NCBI GenBank assembly: GCA_964501785.1
Contig: CAZCUD010000019.1
Location: forward strand, 1-64,000
Reading direction: 5' to 3'
Source of the DNA: DATBSK01 sp964501785
GTDB lineage: Bacteria > Actinomycetota > Acidimicrobiia > IMCC26256 > PALSA-555
DNA: 64,000 nt
Shown: piece after piece, positions 49,777-58,186 of the stretch
Numbering within the stretch: position 1 is the stretch's first letter
Layout: every line of letters starts with the position of its first letter
Translations under genes and position numbers: made by a program
The notes under the pieces: generated by a model
Database searches by the model: none
Seen by the model: the letters and a program-made list of their open reading frames with translations, nothing else
What the model was told of the DNA's origin: nothing

Positions 49777-50660
49777 CTCGACCCGGCCGAACCCGCACGC
49801 GCGCTCGTCGCTCGTCCGCGACGCCGATCGTCGTCGTCGCGATCGCGGGAGCGCTGGTGCTCACCAGCTTCGCCCTCACCAACGCGTCGATCCCGGACCC
49901 CGACGGGACGATCCATGCCTGCGTCCGGAAGGAGGGCGGGCGCCTCCGGGTGATCGACCCGGAGGCGGGCCAGGAGTGCCGCAAGAACGAGCAACCACTG
50001 ACGCTCGCTGACACGGGCACCCAAGGTGCCCAGGGCCCTGCCGGCGCCCCCGGCGTGAGCGAGCCCGGCGCCACCGGCCCGGCGGGCCAGACCGGTGCGA
50101 CCGGTGCGAGAGGTGCGACCGGTGCGACGGGCCAGACCGGAGCGACCGGCGCCACGGGCGCCACCGGAGCGACAGGGGCGACAGGGGCGACGGGCTCACG
50201 AGGGCCGCGCGGCCCTCGTGGAGCCGAAGGACCGGAAGGTCCACAAGGGCCGGAGGGTCCCCAGGGGCCCGCCGGTCCGGAGCTGGGCAACTACGCGTCG
50301 GTGATCGACGAAGGCGTCGCGGGCGTCGAGCCCGACAACGGCATCCCCTTCACGCACGCGGGACCCAGCTCCGGTGTGTCGTTCAACACCCCCAACGGCG
50401 TCGCGACGGTCCCGACGGCGGGCGTCTACCGGGTCGCGTTCGGGGTGCTCTGGGAGGACTGCCAGGTCGCCGACACGTGCAGCGTGGCGCTGTACCTCAA
50501 CGGCGTGGTCGTGAGCGGCACGGACTCGACGGTGAAGCCCGTGATCCGCGAGGTGTTCGTCACCGTCGACACCCCGCCCGCCACGCTGGAGCTGCGCAAC
50601 TCCGGCACCGTGGCCTTCAACGCCACGGAACGCTGGTTCGTGATCGAACGGATCGCGTGA
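49773..50660 (+). CDS. Collagen-like surface protein with C-terminal BclA-type domain
   Basis: 295 residues. A basic start (TRPGRTRTRARR) and membrane helix IVVVAIAGALVLTSFAL form a signal anchor. A short Cys-containing segment (IHACVRKEGGRLRVIDPEAGQEC) resembles the hep/ferredoxin-like stem of many surface collagens. About 100 residues of Gly-X-Y follow (GATGATGATGATG, GPRGPRGAEGPEGPQGP types), then a 110-residue beta domain (VATVPTAGVYRVAFGVLW..VALYLNGVVVSG..ATERWFVIERI) like the C1q/TNF-fold tip of BclA. The GC-rich Gly-X-Y coding region is repetitive and prone to length change. Confidence 0.8.
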   Translation: MTRPGRTRTRARRSSATPIVVVAIAGALVLTSFALTNASIPDPDGTIHACVRKEGGRLRVIDPEAGQECRKNEQPLTLADTGTQGAQGPAGAPGVSEPGATGPAGQTGATGARGATGATGQTGATGATGATGATGATGATGSRGPRGPRGAEGPEGPQGPEGPQGPAGPELGNYASVIDEGVAGVEPDNGIPFTHAGPSSGVSFNTPNGVATVPTAGVYRVAFGVLWEDCQVADTCSVALYLNGVVVSGTDSTVKPVIREVFVTVDTPPATLELRNSGTVAFNATERWFVIERIA

Positions 50661-50675
50661 TCCTGCTCGCGGCTC

Positions 50676-51746
50676 CTACGCACTCGGGGCGCGGCGCGAA
50701 AGGGCGAACTCCTCGATCTCGGTGAGACCGAGCAGGCGAGCGGTCGTCGCGATCTGCGTGAGCTCGAAGCGGTCGTTCCCCACGCGGCCGATCTCCACGT
50801 TGAGCCGCTGTCCGATGCGGTTGGCGAGGTCGGTCGCGAGGCGCCGATCGGCCGCGTCGGCCCCGAGCACCCCCGCCCGCACGCCGAGCGCGACGATGCG
50901 GCGGATCTCCTCGGTCGACACCGACGCCGGTGTCGAGGCGAGCAGTGACTGGATGAGCTCCTCCGTGCGGGGAGCGAACAGGCGAGCGAAGGGGACGGTG
51001 CGCCCGCCGCACGCGCCGTCCGACCTGCCGCGCAGCAGCTCCTCCAGACGGCCGAGCGCTTGCGCCAGGTCCGGTCCGGCGCGGAAGGTGCCGGTTCGCA
51101 GCTCTGCCGCCGCGGCTGCGAGCCGGGCGTCCACCGCCCGCAGCTCGGCGGCGACCTCGGCCGTGGCGGCGTCGCTCAGGTCGGCGGAGCGGAGCAGCAC
51201 GAACGATCCCCCGACGGTGAGCTCGGCACCCGGGATCTCGGCGACGGCCTGACGCGCCGCCGCGTCGGCGCTGACCGTGCCACTCACGGTGCTGCACGAC
51301 GTGCGCAGGACCTCGAGGTCGAACCCGGCCAGCAGCGCCGGATCGGTGATCTCCTCACCGAGGACCGTCGCGCGAGTGGTGGTGAGATGCGGTGCCGACG
51401 CAGTCCCGTCGACCGTGCCGCTGCTCGACGGTGCGTCCGCGACCGGACCTCCCCCGGAGACGTCGGCCGCGGTCGCGCCGGAGAGCGTGAAGTCACCCGT
51501 GACGGTGTCGCCCCGCACGACCATCGACAGGTCGCCACCTTGCTCGCCACTGGCCGTGCCGTCCGGCGCCTGCACGTCGCTCGCGACGGTGAACGTGCCG
51601 AGCCACACGCCCGTGGGGATGCGCCGAGTCGGCGCCGCTCCGCGCCGGTCGTCGGCGAACCCAGCCCCGGGTGCCACGATCGCCGCGCTCGTGGTCAGCA
51701 GCAGCGCGAGGGCGACCGACGCCGCAGAAGCGTGCCTCATCCGCAT
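50676..51746 (-). CDS. Secreted hypothetical protein
   Basis: About 356 residues from the ATG at 51746 (51740 is also possible). A signal peptide (HASAASVALALLLTTSAAIVA) is followed by a beta-rich part (IPTGVWLGTFTVASDV, GGDLSMVVRGDTVTGDFTLSG) and a helical C-terminal part with several Leu-Ala repeats (LRAVDARLAAAAAELRTG). Two Cys (CSTVSG and DGACGG) may form a disulphide. Not recognised as a known family. Confidence 0.6.
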   Translation of the reverse strand: MRMRHASAASVALALLLTTSAAIVAPGAGFADDRRGAAPTRRIPTGVWLGTFTVASDVQAPDGTASGEQGGDLSMVVRGDTVTGDFTLSGATAADVSGGGPVADAPSSSGTVDGTASAPHLTTTRATVLGEEITDPALLAGFDLEVLRTSCSTVSGTVSADAAARQAVAEIPGAELTVGGSFVLLRSADLSDAATAEVAAELRAVDARLAAAAAELRTGTFRAGPDLAQALGRLEELLRGRSDGACGGRTVPFARLFAPRTEELIQSLLASTPASVSTEEIRRIVALGVRAGVLGADAADRRLATDLANRIGQRLNVEIGRVGNDRFELTQIATTARLLGLTEIEEFALSRRAPSA

Positions 51747-51807
51747 GGTTCGCTCATCGTCGCTCGCGGAGGCGACCTTGATCCCGAATCGAGGGGCCGA
51801 GGACTCG

Positions 51808-52983
51808 CTAGCGCGGGGCGCGGGGCATCTCGAGCCCCGCCATCTGGATGATCTCGCGCTGCACCTCGTTGACGCCACCGCCGAAGGTGCCGACCGGCGC
51901 CGAGCGGTACGCCTGCTCGAGCTGTGCGTGCAGCGCTGCACCCGGGGCGCCGTCGGCGAGCGTCGCGTGTGCGCCGACGACGTCCATGAGCCGGCGCAGG
52001 CAGTCGACCTGCTGCTCGGTGCCGAACACCTTCATCGCCGACGCGTGCGCGGGGTTGAGCGCGCCGTCACCGAGCGCGGCGGCGACGCGCCAGTTGAGCA
52101 GCTTCTCGGTGTCGACGACCGCGTAGACGCGTCCGAGGGTCTGCTGGACCCACTCCTGGTCGATCACTCGCGACCCGTCGGCGAGACGCGTGTCGCGTGC
52201 CCAGTCGAGGACAGCGGCGAAGTAGCGGTCGAGCTTGCCCGCCGGACCGAGCGCGACCCGCTCGTGGTTGAGCTGGCTCGTGATGAGCTTCCACCCCTGG
52301 TTCTCGCCCAGCACGACGTTGGTGACGGGCACTCGCACGTCCTCGTAGTACGTGGCGTTGGTGTGCCCGCCGCCGAGCACCCAGATCGGCGTGTGCTTGA
52401 AGCCGGGGACGTCGGTCGGCACGAGGATGATCGAGATGCCCTTGTGCTTCTTGGCATCGGGGTCGGTGCGACAGGCGAGCCAGATCCAGTCGGCGTCGTG
52501 GCCGCCGGTGGTGAACACCTTCTGGCCGTTGATGACGTACTCGTCGCCGTCGCGCACCGCGCGCGTGCTCAAGCTGGCGAGATCGGTGCCCGCGCCGGGC
52601 TCGCTGTAGCCGATCGCGAAGTGCAGCTCGCCGGAGAGGATCTTGGGGAGGAACTGCGCCTTCTGCTCGTCGGAGCCGAACGCCATGATCGTGGGGCCGA
52701 CGGTGTTGAGCGTGACGAGCGGCAGCGGAACCCCGGCGCGGTTGGCCTCGTCGTAGAAGATGTACTGCTCGAGCGGCGTGCGGCCCTGGCCGCCGTACTC
52801 CTCGGGCCAACCCGTGCCCAGCTTGCCGTCCTTGCCGAGCTGGCGGACGAGGTCGCGGTACGCCTCGCCGCCCGCTTCCCCGCCGGTGAGCGTGGACCGT
52901 CGCTCGGGCGTCATGAGGGCTTCGAAGTAGTCGCGCAGCTCCTGTTGGAGCGCGCGCTGCTCGGGGGTGAGGTCGATGTGCAC
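51808..52983 (-). CDS. Acyl-CoA dehydrogenase, steroid-type FadE
   Basis: 391 residues from the GTG at 52983. HIDLTPEQRALQQELRDYFEALM, EEYGGQGRTPLEQYIFYDE, HFAIGYSEPGAGTDLASLSTRA, YVINGQKVFTTGGHDADWIWLA, GTFGGGVNEVQREIIQMAGLEMP. It is a third paralogue of the FadE29-like type, here without an adjacent FadE28-like partner. Divergent from the BKACE gene across 50 bases. No KstR-like site is seen in that gap. Confidence 0.82.
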   Translation of the reverse strand: MHIDLTPEQRALQQELRDYFEALMTPERRSTLTGGEAGGEAYRDLVRQLGKDGKLGTGWPEEYGGQGRTPLEQYIFYDEANRAGVPLPLVTLNTVGPTIMAFGSDEQKAQFLPKILSGELHFAIGYSEPGAGTDLASLSTRAVRDGDEYVINGQKVFTTGGHDADWIWLACRTDPDAKKHKGISIILVPTDVPGFKHTPIWVLGGGHTNATYYEDVRVPVTNVVLGENQGWKLITSQLNHERVALGPAGKLDRYFAAVLDWARDTRLADGSRVIDQEWVQQTLGRVYAVVDTEKLLNWRVAAALGDGALNPAHASAMKVFGTEQQVDCLRRLMDVVGAHATLADGAPGAALHAQLEQAYRSAPVGTFGGGVNEVQREIIQMAGLEMPRAPR

Positions 52984-53033
52984 GGCGCGGCGACCGTACC
53001 GGTGCCCCGCGAGGCGCCGCAACACGTCGTAGG

Positions 53034-53993
53034 GTGACGTCCGTGGCCAGGAAGAAGGCTGCCGCGGCGTACGGCCCGGTCGTCGTCGAGGCGGCGATCA
53101 ACGGGACCACCACCAAGGAGCGCAACCCGAGCTCCCCGCGCTCGCCCGAGGAGATCGCCACCGACGCGCTCGCGTGCATCGAGGCGGGGGCGGCGATCGT
53201 CCACAACCACTCCGACCTCGTGATGGTGCCGGGGCAGGAGTCGGCCGACCGCTACTTCGAGGGGTGGAAGCCGGTCTTCGAAGAACGACCCGACGCGCTG
53301 CTCTACCCCACCACCAACTTCGGCCCCGGCGTCGAGGGCGCGTACGCGCACATGGCGCCGCTCGCCGCGACCGGATGGCTGCGGATCGGCATCATCGACC
53401 CCGGGTCGGTGAACCTCGGCGGCATGGGCGACGACGGGGTCCCGGCGGCGCCGGGGTTCGTGTACGCGAACTCGTTCGGCGACATCCGCCACCAGGCCGC
53501 GGTGTGCGCCGGGCTGCGCCTCGGCCCGTCCATGGCGATCTTCGAGCCCGGCTGGCTGCGGACCGCGCTGGCGTGGCACACCGCCGGACGCCTTCCGAAG
53601 GGGGCGATGATCAAGCTCTACTTCGGCGGCGACGCCGGCTACCTGACCAGCGTCGGGCAGCACGGTGGTGCAGCGTTCGGCCTGCCGCCGACGCTCGCCG
53701 CGCTCGACGCGTACTGCGAGCTGCTCGAGGGGTGCACGCTGCCGTGGTCGGTCGCGGTGATCGGGGGCGACCTGTTCGAAGGACCGATGGCCCGCGCCGC
53801 GCTCGAGCGGGGCGCACACCTCCACGTGGGGCTCGAGGACTACGCGGGAGCGAGCACACCCACCAACGTCGAGCTCGTCGAGCAGGCCGTCGCGCTCTGC
53901 AACGACGTCGGCCGCCCGATCGCCACCGCCGACGACGCGACCAAGATCCTCGACCTCCCCCGCACCGGCCCCGAACCCCCCGACCGCGCCTGA
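53034..53993 (+). CDS. BKACE-family (3-keto-5-aminohexanoate cleavage enzyme-like) protein
   Basis: 319 residues from a GTG start (a second GTG is at 53043). The (beta/alpha)8 fold of DUF849: VVVEAAINGTTTKERNPSSPRSPEEIATDALACIEAGAAIVHNHSD supplies the first metal-binding His pair (VHNHSD), PTTNFG the phosphate/keto contact, IFEPGWLRTAL and KLYFGGDAG the middle, and GAHLHVGLEDY near 265 the His-x-x-x-Glu-Asp. BKACE enzymes condense beta-keto acids with acetyl-CoA. The sequence departs from the commoner HxHxR, so the substrate is likely different. Confidence 0.8.
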   Translation: MTSVARKKAAAAYGPVVVEAAINGTTTKERNPSSPRSPEEIATDALACIEAGAAIVHNHSDLVMVPGQESADRYFEGWKPVFEERPDALLYPTTNFGPGVEGAYAHMAPLAATGWLRIGIIDPGSVNLGGMGDDGVPAAPGFVYANSFGDIRHQAAVCAGLRLGPSMAIFEPGWLRTALAWHTAGRLPKGAMIKLYFGGDAGYLTSVGQHGGAAFGLPPTLAALDAYCELLEGCTLPWSVAVIGGDLFEGPMARAALERGAHLHVGLEDYAGASTPTNVELVEQAVALCNDVGRPIATADDATKILDLPRTGPEPPDRA

Positions 53994-54029
53994 CTGCTCG
54001 GCGCGCGCCCGTCGTCTCGGCGCGCCCAA

Positions 54030-54080
54030 CGTTCTGGCGTCAGGAGACCCGCGTCAGGCCGGTCTGCTGACGCCGAAACG
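54030..54080. repeat. Palindromic repeat family R3, left copy
   Basis: Inverted arms of 22 bases (starting CGTTCTGGCGTCAG and ending CTGACGCCGAAACG) pair at 18 of 22 positions across an 7-8 base loop. It lies just downstream of the DUF7064-like gene, and a second copy lies just upstream at 55057. Confidence 0.65.
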
Positions 54081-54081
54081 A

Positions 54082-55038
54082 TCAGGACTGGAGGTGGGGG
54101 ACGCCGTCGGGGAAGTTGTACTCGAGCCAGCCGCGGCCGGTGCGGCCGTCGGCGGTCTCGAACCGGCACGTGCAGCGGGGGAACCTCGACTCCTTGCCCT
54201 CGGGTGAGACGAGCAGCACCGGCGCGTGGAGCTCGGCGGTCCAGGTCATCTCGAGGTCGCCGACGCTGATCGCGCCCCGCACGGGCAGCATGTCGTCGTC
54301 GAGCTCGTACTCGGCGCCGACGGTCTCGACCGGCTCGAGCGACATGTCGGGACGCACGAGGTAGCCGGTCTGGAAGATGTCGACACCGGGGACGATCGAG
54401 CGCGCGCTGTGCCACCACGTCCCGTCGTCGAGTCGCCCCGAGCACCACTGCCACCCGAACAGCCACCAGTCGCGGACGCCCCACGAGTGGTCGCGCTGGC
54501 CCGGGCAGTGCACGTCGATCGTCTCGCCGTCGATGGTCATCGTGCCCTCGACCCAGGCCGACTGCTCGAAGCGAGTCGTCATCGAGTACGGGAACGCCTG
54601 CGCGACGCCCTGCCACGTGAGGTCGAGGCCGATCGGCACCTCGGGCCCGCTCCGCTCGCCCCGCAGCTCGGCACCGGGGTCGGCCAGCACGACGCCCGTG
54701 CCCTCGGTGGTGATGCGGTACTTCATCAGCGGATCGACGGGCTTCCAGGTCGCGCGCAGCGCGTCGGTCGCGAGCTCGACGGTGAGGTCGGCACCCGGGT
54801 CGGCCGGCATCGGCGGCGCGGGCACCTCGTGGTCGACGAGCAGCACCAGCGGCGCGCCCTCACGGCACAGCGCGACCCAGTACCAGACGACGCCGCGGTT
54901 CGGGTACAGCCCGAGGCGCAGGTAGCCGCCGTAGCTCCCGTCCGACGCGGCCCAGTCGTGGTACCACGACTCACCCCACAGCTCCTCGGTGCCCGGCAGG
55001 TGCCGGCCCTCGTCCGCGTGCGTCAGGTGCAGAGTCAT
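54082..55038 (-). CDS. DUF7064-like protein (lipocalin/tocopherol-cyclase-like fold)
   Basis: 318 residues from the ATG at 55038, which has GAGGAG at the right spacing. Contains ESWYHDWAASDGSYGGYLRLGLYPN, WYWVALCREG, GPEVPIGLDLTWQG, SAWVEGTMTIDG and VHCPGQRDHSWGVRDWWLFGWQW (about 180-202), the last a strong mark of the family I know as DUF7064/7065, often found near steroid and isoprenoid catabolic genes in actinobacteria. Function is unproven; isomerisation or hydration of a hydrophobic substrate is possible. The gene is bracketed by R3 repeats at both ends. Confidence 0.7.
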   Translation of the reverse strand: MTLHLTHADEGRHLPGTEELWGESWYHDWAASDGSYGGYLRLGLYPNRGVVWYWVALCREGAPLVLLVDHEVPAPPMPADPGADLTVELATDALRATWKPVDPLMKYRITTEGTGVVLADPGAELRGERSGPEVPIGLDLTWQGVAQAFPYSMTTRFEQSAWVEGTMTIDGETIDVHCPGQRDHSWGVRDWWLFGWQWCSGRLDDGTWWHSARSIVPGVDIFQTGYLVRPDMSLEPVETVGAEYELDDDMLPVRGAISVGDLEMTWTAELHAPVLLVSPEGKESRFPRCTCRFETADGRTGRGWLEYNFPDGVPHLQS

Positions 55039-55056
55039 CGCGTGCTCCTCGCCCAC

Positions 55057-55107
55057 CGTTTCGGCGTCAGCAGACCCGTCTCACGCGGGTCTGCTGACGC
55101 CAGAACG
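55057..55107. repeat. Palindromic repeat family R3, right copy
   Basis: Arms of 22 bases (CGTTTCGGCGTCAGCAGACC and its complement) pair at 20 of 22 positions over a 7-base loop. Same family as 54030-54080; together the two copies bracket the DUF7064-like gene. Confidence 0.7.
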
Positions 55108-55136
55108 ATGGAAGCGCGTTCCGGGTTCATCGCTCG

Positions 55137-55901
55137 CTACACACGGTCGGGGTTGAGCAGGGCGTCGGTGCCACCGTCGACGAAGAGGATGGAGCCGGTC
55201 GTCCACTGCGACTGGGGCGAGAGCAGGAACCAGACCGCCTCGGCGATCTCGTGCTGCTCGCCCCAGCGGTCCATCGGGACCGGGAACGAGCGGATCAGGT
55301 CGCCGGTCACCGGATGGTCGAGCGCGGCGCGGGTGAGGCCGGTGAGCACCGGCCCCGGTGCGACCGCGTTGACGCGGAGGCCGGGCGCCCACTCCACCGC
55401 CAGCCGGCGCACCTTTCGAGCGAGCGCGAGCTTGGCGAACGCGTACACCGCCTCGCCGTCGAGCGACTCGGCGGTCGCGGCGGCGCCTTCCTCGTCCCCG
55501 GCGAGGCACTGCTCGATCAGCGTCGGGTCGGACACCGGCATCGCGGTGATCGAGTTGGACGCGATCGCGACGGCTGCCTCGAGCTGGCCGGCCGCGAGGG
55601 GCTCGCGCAGACCCTCGAGCAGGGCCACCGCGCCGAAGTAGTTGATGCGCGCCACCATCGACGGCGGCGCCTGGGTGCTGCCGCCGATCCCCGCCGCGAC
55701 GACCAGCCCGTCGAGCACGCCACCCGTCTCGGCGACGATCGCCCGACACGCGTCGGCGCGTCCCTCCGCGCTCGAGAGGTCGGCGATCACCTCTGCGTCG
55801 CGCACGTCGACGCCGAGCACGTCGTGGCCTGCCGCCTCGATGCGGGACCGGATCGCTCCGCCGATCCCACCCGCCGAACCCGTCACCGCAACCGTGGTCA
55901 T
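55137..55901 (-). CDS. Short-chain dehydrogenase/reductase, hydroxysteroid-type
   Basis: 254 residues. VAVTGSAGGIGGAIRSRIEAAG, LGVDVRDAEVIADLSS, VVAAGIGGSTQAP, AIASNSITAMPVS and EAVYAFAKLALARKVRRLAVEW (YAFAK) fit the subgroup containing 3-alpha-hydroxysteroid dehydrogenase/carbonyl reductase, which has short N-terminal loops and this type of insertion after the catalytic Ser. A steroid hydroxyl or carbonyl substrate is plausible (inference). Divergent from the amidohydrolase gene. Confidence 0.78.
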   Translation of the reverse strand: MTTVAVTGSAGGIGGAIRSRIEAAGHDVLGVDVRDAEVIADLSSAEGRADACRAIVAETGGVLDGLVVAAGIGGSTQAPPSMVARINYFGAVALLEGLREPLAAGQLEAAVAIASNSITAMPVSDPTLIEQCLAGDEEGAAATAESLDGEAVYAFAKLALARKVRRLAVEWAPGLRVNAVAPGPVLTGLTRAALDHPVTGDLIRSFPVPMDRWGEQHEIAEAVWFLLSPQSQWTTGSILFVDGGTDALLNPDRV

Positions 55902-55964
55902 CGGGCCGAGAGGCTAGCGATCGGTGCGGACTACCGTGAGGGCCGCGATCGCAGAGGGGGGACC

Positions 55965-57677
55965 ATGCTCGACCTGATCATCCGCGGAGCCGACGTCGTC
56001 GACGGCTCGGGAGCGCCCCGACGGCGGGCCGACGTCGGGGTCCGCGACGGCCGGATCGTCACCATCGGTGAGGTCACCGAGGACGCGACGACGGTGATCG
56101 ACGCGGCCCGACTGGTCGTCGCCCCCGGGTTCGTCGACATCCACACCCACTACGACGCCCAGGTGCTGTGGGACCCGGCGGTCACACCGTCGCCGCTGCA
56201 CGGCGTGACGACGATCGTCGGCGGCAACTGCGGCTTCACCATCGCGCCGGTCGAGCCGAGCGAGACCGACTACCTCACCCGGATGCTGGCTCGCGTCGAG
56301 GGCATGCCGCTCGAGTCGCTCGTCGAGGGCGTCTCGTACGACTGGCGCAGCTTCGGCGACTACCTCGACACGATCGACGGGAAGACGGCGGTCAACGCCG
56401 GGTTCCTCGTGGGTCACTCCGCGATCCGGCGCTGCGTGATGGGTGACGACGCGGTCGGCAAGCCTGCGAGCGAGGAGCAGATCGCGGCGATGCAGCGCCT
56501 CCTCGCCGAGTCGCTCGATGCCGGCGGTCTCGGGTTCTCGTCCTCGTGGGCGCGCACCCACAACGACGCGAACGGCGACCCGGTGCCGTCGCGCGCGGCG
56601 ACGCGCGAGGAGCTGCTCGCGTTCTGCGAGACGACCGGTGAGCACGAGGGCACGACGCTCGAGTTCATCCCGGCCGTCGGCGGCTTCGAGGAGGAGCACC
56701 TCCAGCTCATGGCCGACATGTCGCGCACCGCGAACCGGCCGCTCAACTGGAACGTGCTCGTGCCCAACGCGGGGCGTGCCGAGTACGCGTGGGAGATGCT
56801 CGGCGCGGGCGACTACGCCGCCGAGCGGGGCGGGAAGGTGCTCGCGCTCACCGTCCCCGACACCATGAAGACCTACCTGAGCTTCAAGTCGGGCTTCGTG
56901 CTCGACGCCCTCCCGGGTTGGGAGAAGACGATGGCGCTCCCGCCCGCCGAGAAGATCAAGGCCCTTGGCGACCCGGCCGAGCGCGCTCGCCTGAACGAAG
57001 GCGCGCAGTCACCCGAGGCGGGGATGCTCCGCGGGATCGCCAACTGGGCCGCGATGGAGGTGAACCAGACGTTCGCACCCGAGAACGAGGGACTCGCGGG
57101 ACGCACCGTCGGCGACATCGCCGCCGAGCGCGGCCAGGAGCCCTTCGACACGCTGTGCGACATCGTGGTGCTCGACGAACTGCGCACGGTCGTCTGTCCG
57201 CCGGTCGCGGGCAACGACGCGGCGAGCTGGGAGCTGCGTCGCGACGTCTGGCGCGACCCACGCGCCGTCGTCGGCGCGTCGGACGCCGGCGCCCACCTCG
57301 ACATGCTGTCGACGTTCAACTACTCGACCGCGATGCTGCGCGCCTGCCGTGAGCACGGCCTGATGCCGCTCGAGGAAGCGGTGGCGCTGCTGACCGACCG
57401 CCAGGCCCGCCTGTACGGCATCAAGGAGCGAGGCCGCATCGCCGAGGGCTGGCACGCCGACCTGGTCGTCTTCGACGAGGCGACGGTGGCGCCCGGGCCC
57501 GTCTCGTGGCGCAACGACCTCCCCGCCGGCGCCGGCCGCCTCTACGGCGAGGCCGAGGGCATCGCCCACGTGATCGTCAACGGCACCGAGATCGTCCGCG
57601 ACGGCCAGCTCACCGGCGCCACCCCCGGCACCACCCTCAGATCAGGAAGAGACACCGAGACCGTCACCGCGACCTGA
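55965..57677 (+). CDS. Amidohydrolase, N-acyl-D-amino-acid deacylase-like
   Basis: 570 residues, ATG preceded by GAGGGGGG. LDLIIRGADVVDGSGAPRRRADVGVRDGRIVTIGE is the N-terminal urease-type beta sandwich, APGFVDIHTHYDAQVLWDP gives the H-x-H metal site (about 65), VGGNCGFTIAPV the conserved loop, FLVGHSAIRRCVMG and GLGFSSSWARTH the mid ligands, and VVGASDAGAHLDML the catalytic Asp (about 440). Long relatives in actinobacteria are annotated as D-aminoacylases; the true substrate may be a cyclic amide or lactone. Confidence 0.83.
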   Translation: MLDLIIRGADVVDGSGAPRRRADVGVRDGRIVTIGEVTEDATTVIDAARLVVAPGFVDIHTHYDAQVLWDPAVTPSPLHGVTTIVGGNCGFTIAPVEPSETDYLTRMLARVEGMPLESLVEGVSYDWRSFGDYLDTIDGKTAVNAGFLVGHSAIRRCVMGDDAVGKPASEEQIAAMQRLLAESLDAGGLGFSSSWARTHNDANGDPVPSRAATREELLAFCETTGEHEGTTLEFIPAVGGFEEEHLQLMADMSRTANRPLNWNVLVPNAGRAEYAWEMLGAGDYAAERGGKVLALTVPDTMKTYLSFKSGFVLDALPGWEKTMALPPAEKIKALGDPAERARLNEGAQSPEAGMLRGIANWAAMEVNQTFAPENEGLAGRTVGDIAAERGQEPFDTLCDIVVLDELRTVVCPPVAGNDAASWELRRDVWRDPRAVVGASDAGAHLDMLSTFNYSTAMLRACREHGLMPLEEAVALLTDRQARLYGIKERGRIAEGWHADLVVFDEATVAPGPVSWRNDLPAGAGRLYGEAEGIAHVIVNGTEIVRDGQLTGATPGTTLRSGRDTETVTAT

Positions 57678-57686
57678 CCGCGCCGC

Positions 57687-57830
57687 CGCGAGTGGCAGAC
57701 CCCGTCGTCGGGCAACCTACGGCTCGGCGAGCCCCTGCTCCCTCGCTTCGCTCGGTCGGGCGCGAGGCGCCCGGGTCTCGCCGGCCTTCGGGCCTTCGGC
57801 AACGCCCTCCTCAGGGGTCTGCCACTCGCG
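57687..57830 (+). repeat. Structured element R4, copy A
   Basis: A 17-base perfect terminal inverted repeat (CGCGAGTGGCAGACCCC at 57687-57703, complement at 57814-57830) encloses an interior with GAGCCCCTGCTCCCTCGCT, CGGTCGGG, CCCGGGTCTCG and CAACGCCCTCCTC. The interior recurs, inverted, in copy B, while the closing stem has a different sequence there. Confidence 0.65.
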
Positions 57831-57876
57831 ACGTCGCTCCTCGGCGCGAACGGCTCAGCGATGAACCACACAGGGG

Positions 57877-58034
57877 GGCCGAGGCGAGCGCACCTCACGG
57901 GTGAGCTCCCGGCGTGGGCGAACCCCCGGCGGCGCCGTCCACGCTGACCATTGCGGCCGAGGCGAGCGCACCTCACGGGGGGTGACGGGGCATGCGGCGC
58001 AGTCCCGGCGGCGCCGTCCACGCTGACCCCCGGA
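57877..58034. repeat. Direct duplication, period about 79 bases
   Basis: GGCCGAGGCGAGCGCACCTC occurs at 57877 and 57956, and CCCGGCGGCGCCGTCCACGC at 57925 and 58004, both with an offset of 79. The sequence between is diverged, so the duplication is old or the conserved blocks are under constraint. Confidence 0.6.
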
Positions 58035-58151
58035 GGAGGGCGTTGGCCGCAGGCGGCGACGAGACCCGGGTCGAAGACCCGACCGAGCGCAGCGAGGGAG
58101 CAGGGGCTCGTCACCCGCCGGAGGACTGCCCGACGGAGCGGGGTCAGCGTG
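58019..58151 (-). repeat. Structured element R4, copy B (inverted)
   Basis: Closed by a 12-base perfect stem (CACGCTGACCCC at 58019-58030, complement at 58140-58151). Read on the minus strand the interior matches copy A across GACCCC, CGTCGGGCA, GAGCCCCTGCTCCCTCGCT, CGGTCGGG, CCCGGGTCTCG and CAACGCCCTCCTC. Confidence 0.65.
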
Positions 58152-58186
58152 AGCGGCGGCGCGACAACCGTGCGCGGGTGCCGCGA

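Larger units (their letters stand above)
57678..58186. other. 509-base non-coding region of nested repeats
   Basis: No frame here looks like a gene: the short open frames are repeat-derived and lack ribosome sites. It contains two oppositely oriented copies of a 130-145 base structured element (57687-57830 and 58019-58151) and a roughly 79-base direct duplication between them (57877-58034). It separates the convergent ends of the amidohydrolase gene and the PPOX gene. Confidence 0.7.

Noticed and set aside
50080..50280. Short repeated units looking like a minisatellite or CRISPR-like array
   Set aside because: They encode Gly-X-Y collagen triplets in frame, without spacers.
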